Positions 13,327-14,039 of a stretch of DNA of 14,039 nt are shown one piece after another. Location: contig JANXTP010000243.1 in the NCBI GenBank assembly GCA_025352345.1, positions 1-14,039 of the forward strand, given 5' to 3'. The translations under genes and the position numbers were made by a program. The notes under the pieces are model-generated. The model did not search any database. It saw only the letters and a program-made list of their open reading frames with translations, and was not told the DNA's origin. Every line of letters begins with the position of its first letter. Within the stretch, counting starts at the first letter, position 1. Origin of the DNA: Burkholderiales bacterium. GTDB taxonomy: Bacteria; Pseudomonadota; Gammaproteobacteria; Burkholderiales; Burkholderiaceae_C.

Positions 13327-14039
13327 TTGTGTGGCAGCTTGTCCATCAGCCCGGCCAGACCGCCCATTTTTTTCATTTGCCCGAGCTGCTGCAAGAAGTC
13401 GTTTAAATCGAACGCATCGCCCGACTTGACCTTGTCGGCGAGCTTTTGCGCCGCCGCGATGTCCACGCCTTGCGTGACCTGCTCGACCAGCGCCACGATG
13501 TCGCCCATGCCGAGGATGCGCCCGGCGTGGCGGTCGGCGTCGAACACTTCGAGCCCGTCGATCTTCTCGCTGACCCCGGCAAACTTGATCGGCGCGCCGG
13601 TGATCTGCCGCACCGACAGCGCCGCGCCGCCGCGCGAATCGCCGTCCATCTTGGTCAGCACGATGCCGGTCAGCGGCAGCGCTTCCTTGAACGCCTTCGC
13701 GGTGTTGATGGCGTCCTGGCCCTGCATCGCATCGACGACGAACAGGGTCTCGATGGGCTTGAGCGCAGCATGCAGCGCGCTGATCTCGGCCATCAGCGCT
13801 TCGTCGATGGCGAGCCGACCGGCGGTGTCGACCAGCAACACGTCAAAGTAGTGCTTGCGCGCGTAGTCGAGCGCGGCGTTTGCGATGGCTATGGGCTTGT
13901 CGGTGGCGGTGGACGGGAACCACTCCGCACCAGCTTGCTTTGTCACCGTCTTCAACTGCTCGATGGCGGCTGGCCGGTACACGTCGGCTGACACGGTGAG
14001 TACCTTCTTCTTGCGCTTTTCGATCAGGTGCTTGGCGAG
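13323..14039 (-). CDS. ffh: Ffh signal recognition particle GTPase, NG-domain part (5' end missing)
   Basis: The frame is open to the window edge; about the first 110 residues, including the P-loop, lie outside. The visible G domain has DVYRPAAIEQL, VLLVDTAGRLAIDEALM, VVDAMQGQDAINTAKAF, TGIVLTKMDGDSRGGAALSV and a C-terminal GVSEKIDGLEVFDADRHAGRILGMGDIVALVE. It then enters the linker LNDFLQQLGQMKKMGGLAGLMDKLPHK and meets TGA at 13323-13325. Ffh with 4.5S RNA targets inner-membrane proteins through FtsY. The stop falls exactly at the NG-M linker. Adding one base (CACCAAATG for CACAAATG, near 13329) restores LP-H-Q-MTAK and a full-length protein. Confidence 0.93.
   Translation of the reverse strand, partial: LAKHLIEKRKKKVLTVSADVYRPAAIEQLKTVTKQAGAEWFPSTATDKPIAIANAALDYARKHYFDVLLVDTAGRLAIDEALMAEISALHAALKPIETLFVVDAMQGQDAINTAKAFKEALPLTGIVLTKMDGDSRGGAALSVRQITGAPIKFAGVSEKIDGLEVFDADRHAGRILGMGDIVALVEQVTQGVDIAAAQKLADKVKSGDAFDLNDFLQQLGQMKKMGGLAGLMDKLPHK

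Noticed and set aside
13318..13332. Programmed -1 frameshift in ffh as an established feature
   Set aside because: The sequence CACAAATGA is not a classical slippery heptamer and no downstream stimulator is evident; a single lost base is simpler. Kept only as an alternative under the ffh finding.

Overview
The window is high-GC DNA from a betaproteobacterium, most likely of the order Burkholderiales. The evidence is the run hemA-prfA-prmC with grxD and ubiX downstream on one strand, proS followed by an overlapping lytic transglycosylase, an exported protein overlapping miaB, and the sequences of FtsY, Ffh and the elongator tRNA-Met. This is inference from gene content and protein sequence; no search was run. 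Both ends cut through genes (proS on the left, ffh on the right).

Positions 1-2100 (+) hold the 3' part of proS and an ATGA-coupled exported lytic transglycosylase. Positions 2122-7324 (-) form a housekeeping block transcribed leftward: hemA (first step of C5 haem synthesis), prfA (release factor 1), prmC (methylates RF1; overlaps prfA by GTGA), a 213-aa probable outer-membrane protein, grxD (CGFS glutaredoxin) and ubiX (prenyl-FMN synthase). Positions 7417-7689 (+) hold a small membrane protein. Positions 7708-9436 (-) hold miaB, broken by a one-base deletion, and an exported protein overlapping its start. A tRNA-Met(CAT) gene with a consensus -10 box and a clear intrinsic terminator lies at 9504-9646 (-). 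ftsY (+) runs 9750-10796 and is followed by a probable terminator.

Positions 10797-13026, between ftsY and ffh, are an accessory island. Its best-supported element is an integron-type gene cassette (10956-11820). It carries one gene, an N-terminal winged-helix-like domain fused to a NucS/DUF91-like PD-(D/E)XK nuclease domain. The cassette begins at a G/TTAGAC junction 17 nt before the ATG. Its stop codon lies inside GTCTAAC. Joining its two ends recreates a perfectly complementary 10-bp core (GTCTAACTCC / GGAGTTAGAC), as expected of a circularised cassette. The DNA just upstream is an attC/attI-like inverted repeat that shares a 12-mer with the class 1 attI1 site as I remember it. No integrase gene is visible, so it resembles an integrase-less cassette site. 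The island also holds a gene-free, hairpin-rich stretch, a type II toxin-antitoxin pair (ParE/RelE-like toxin) and a decayed transposase-like tail.

Positions 13027-14039 (-) hold ffh, split between its NG and M domains by what looks like a one-base deletion. Both frameshifts (miaB, ffh) can be explained by loss of one base from a two-base homopolymer. Because ffh is normally essential, sequencing or assembly error is the leading explanation.
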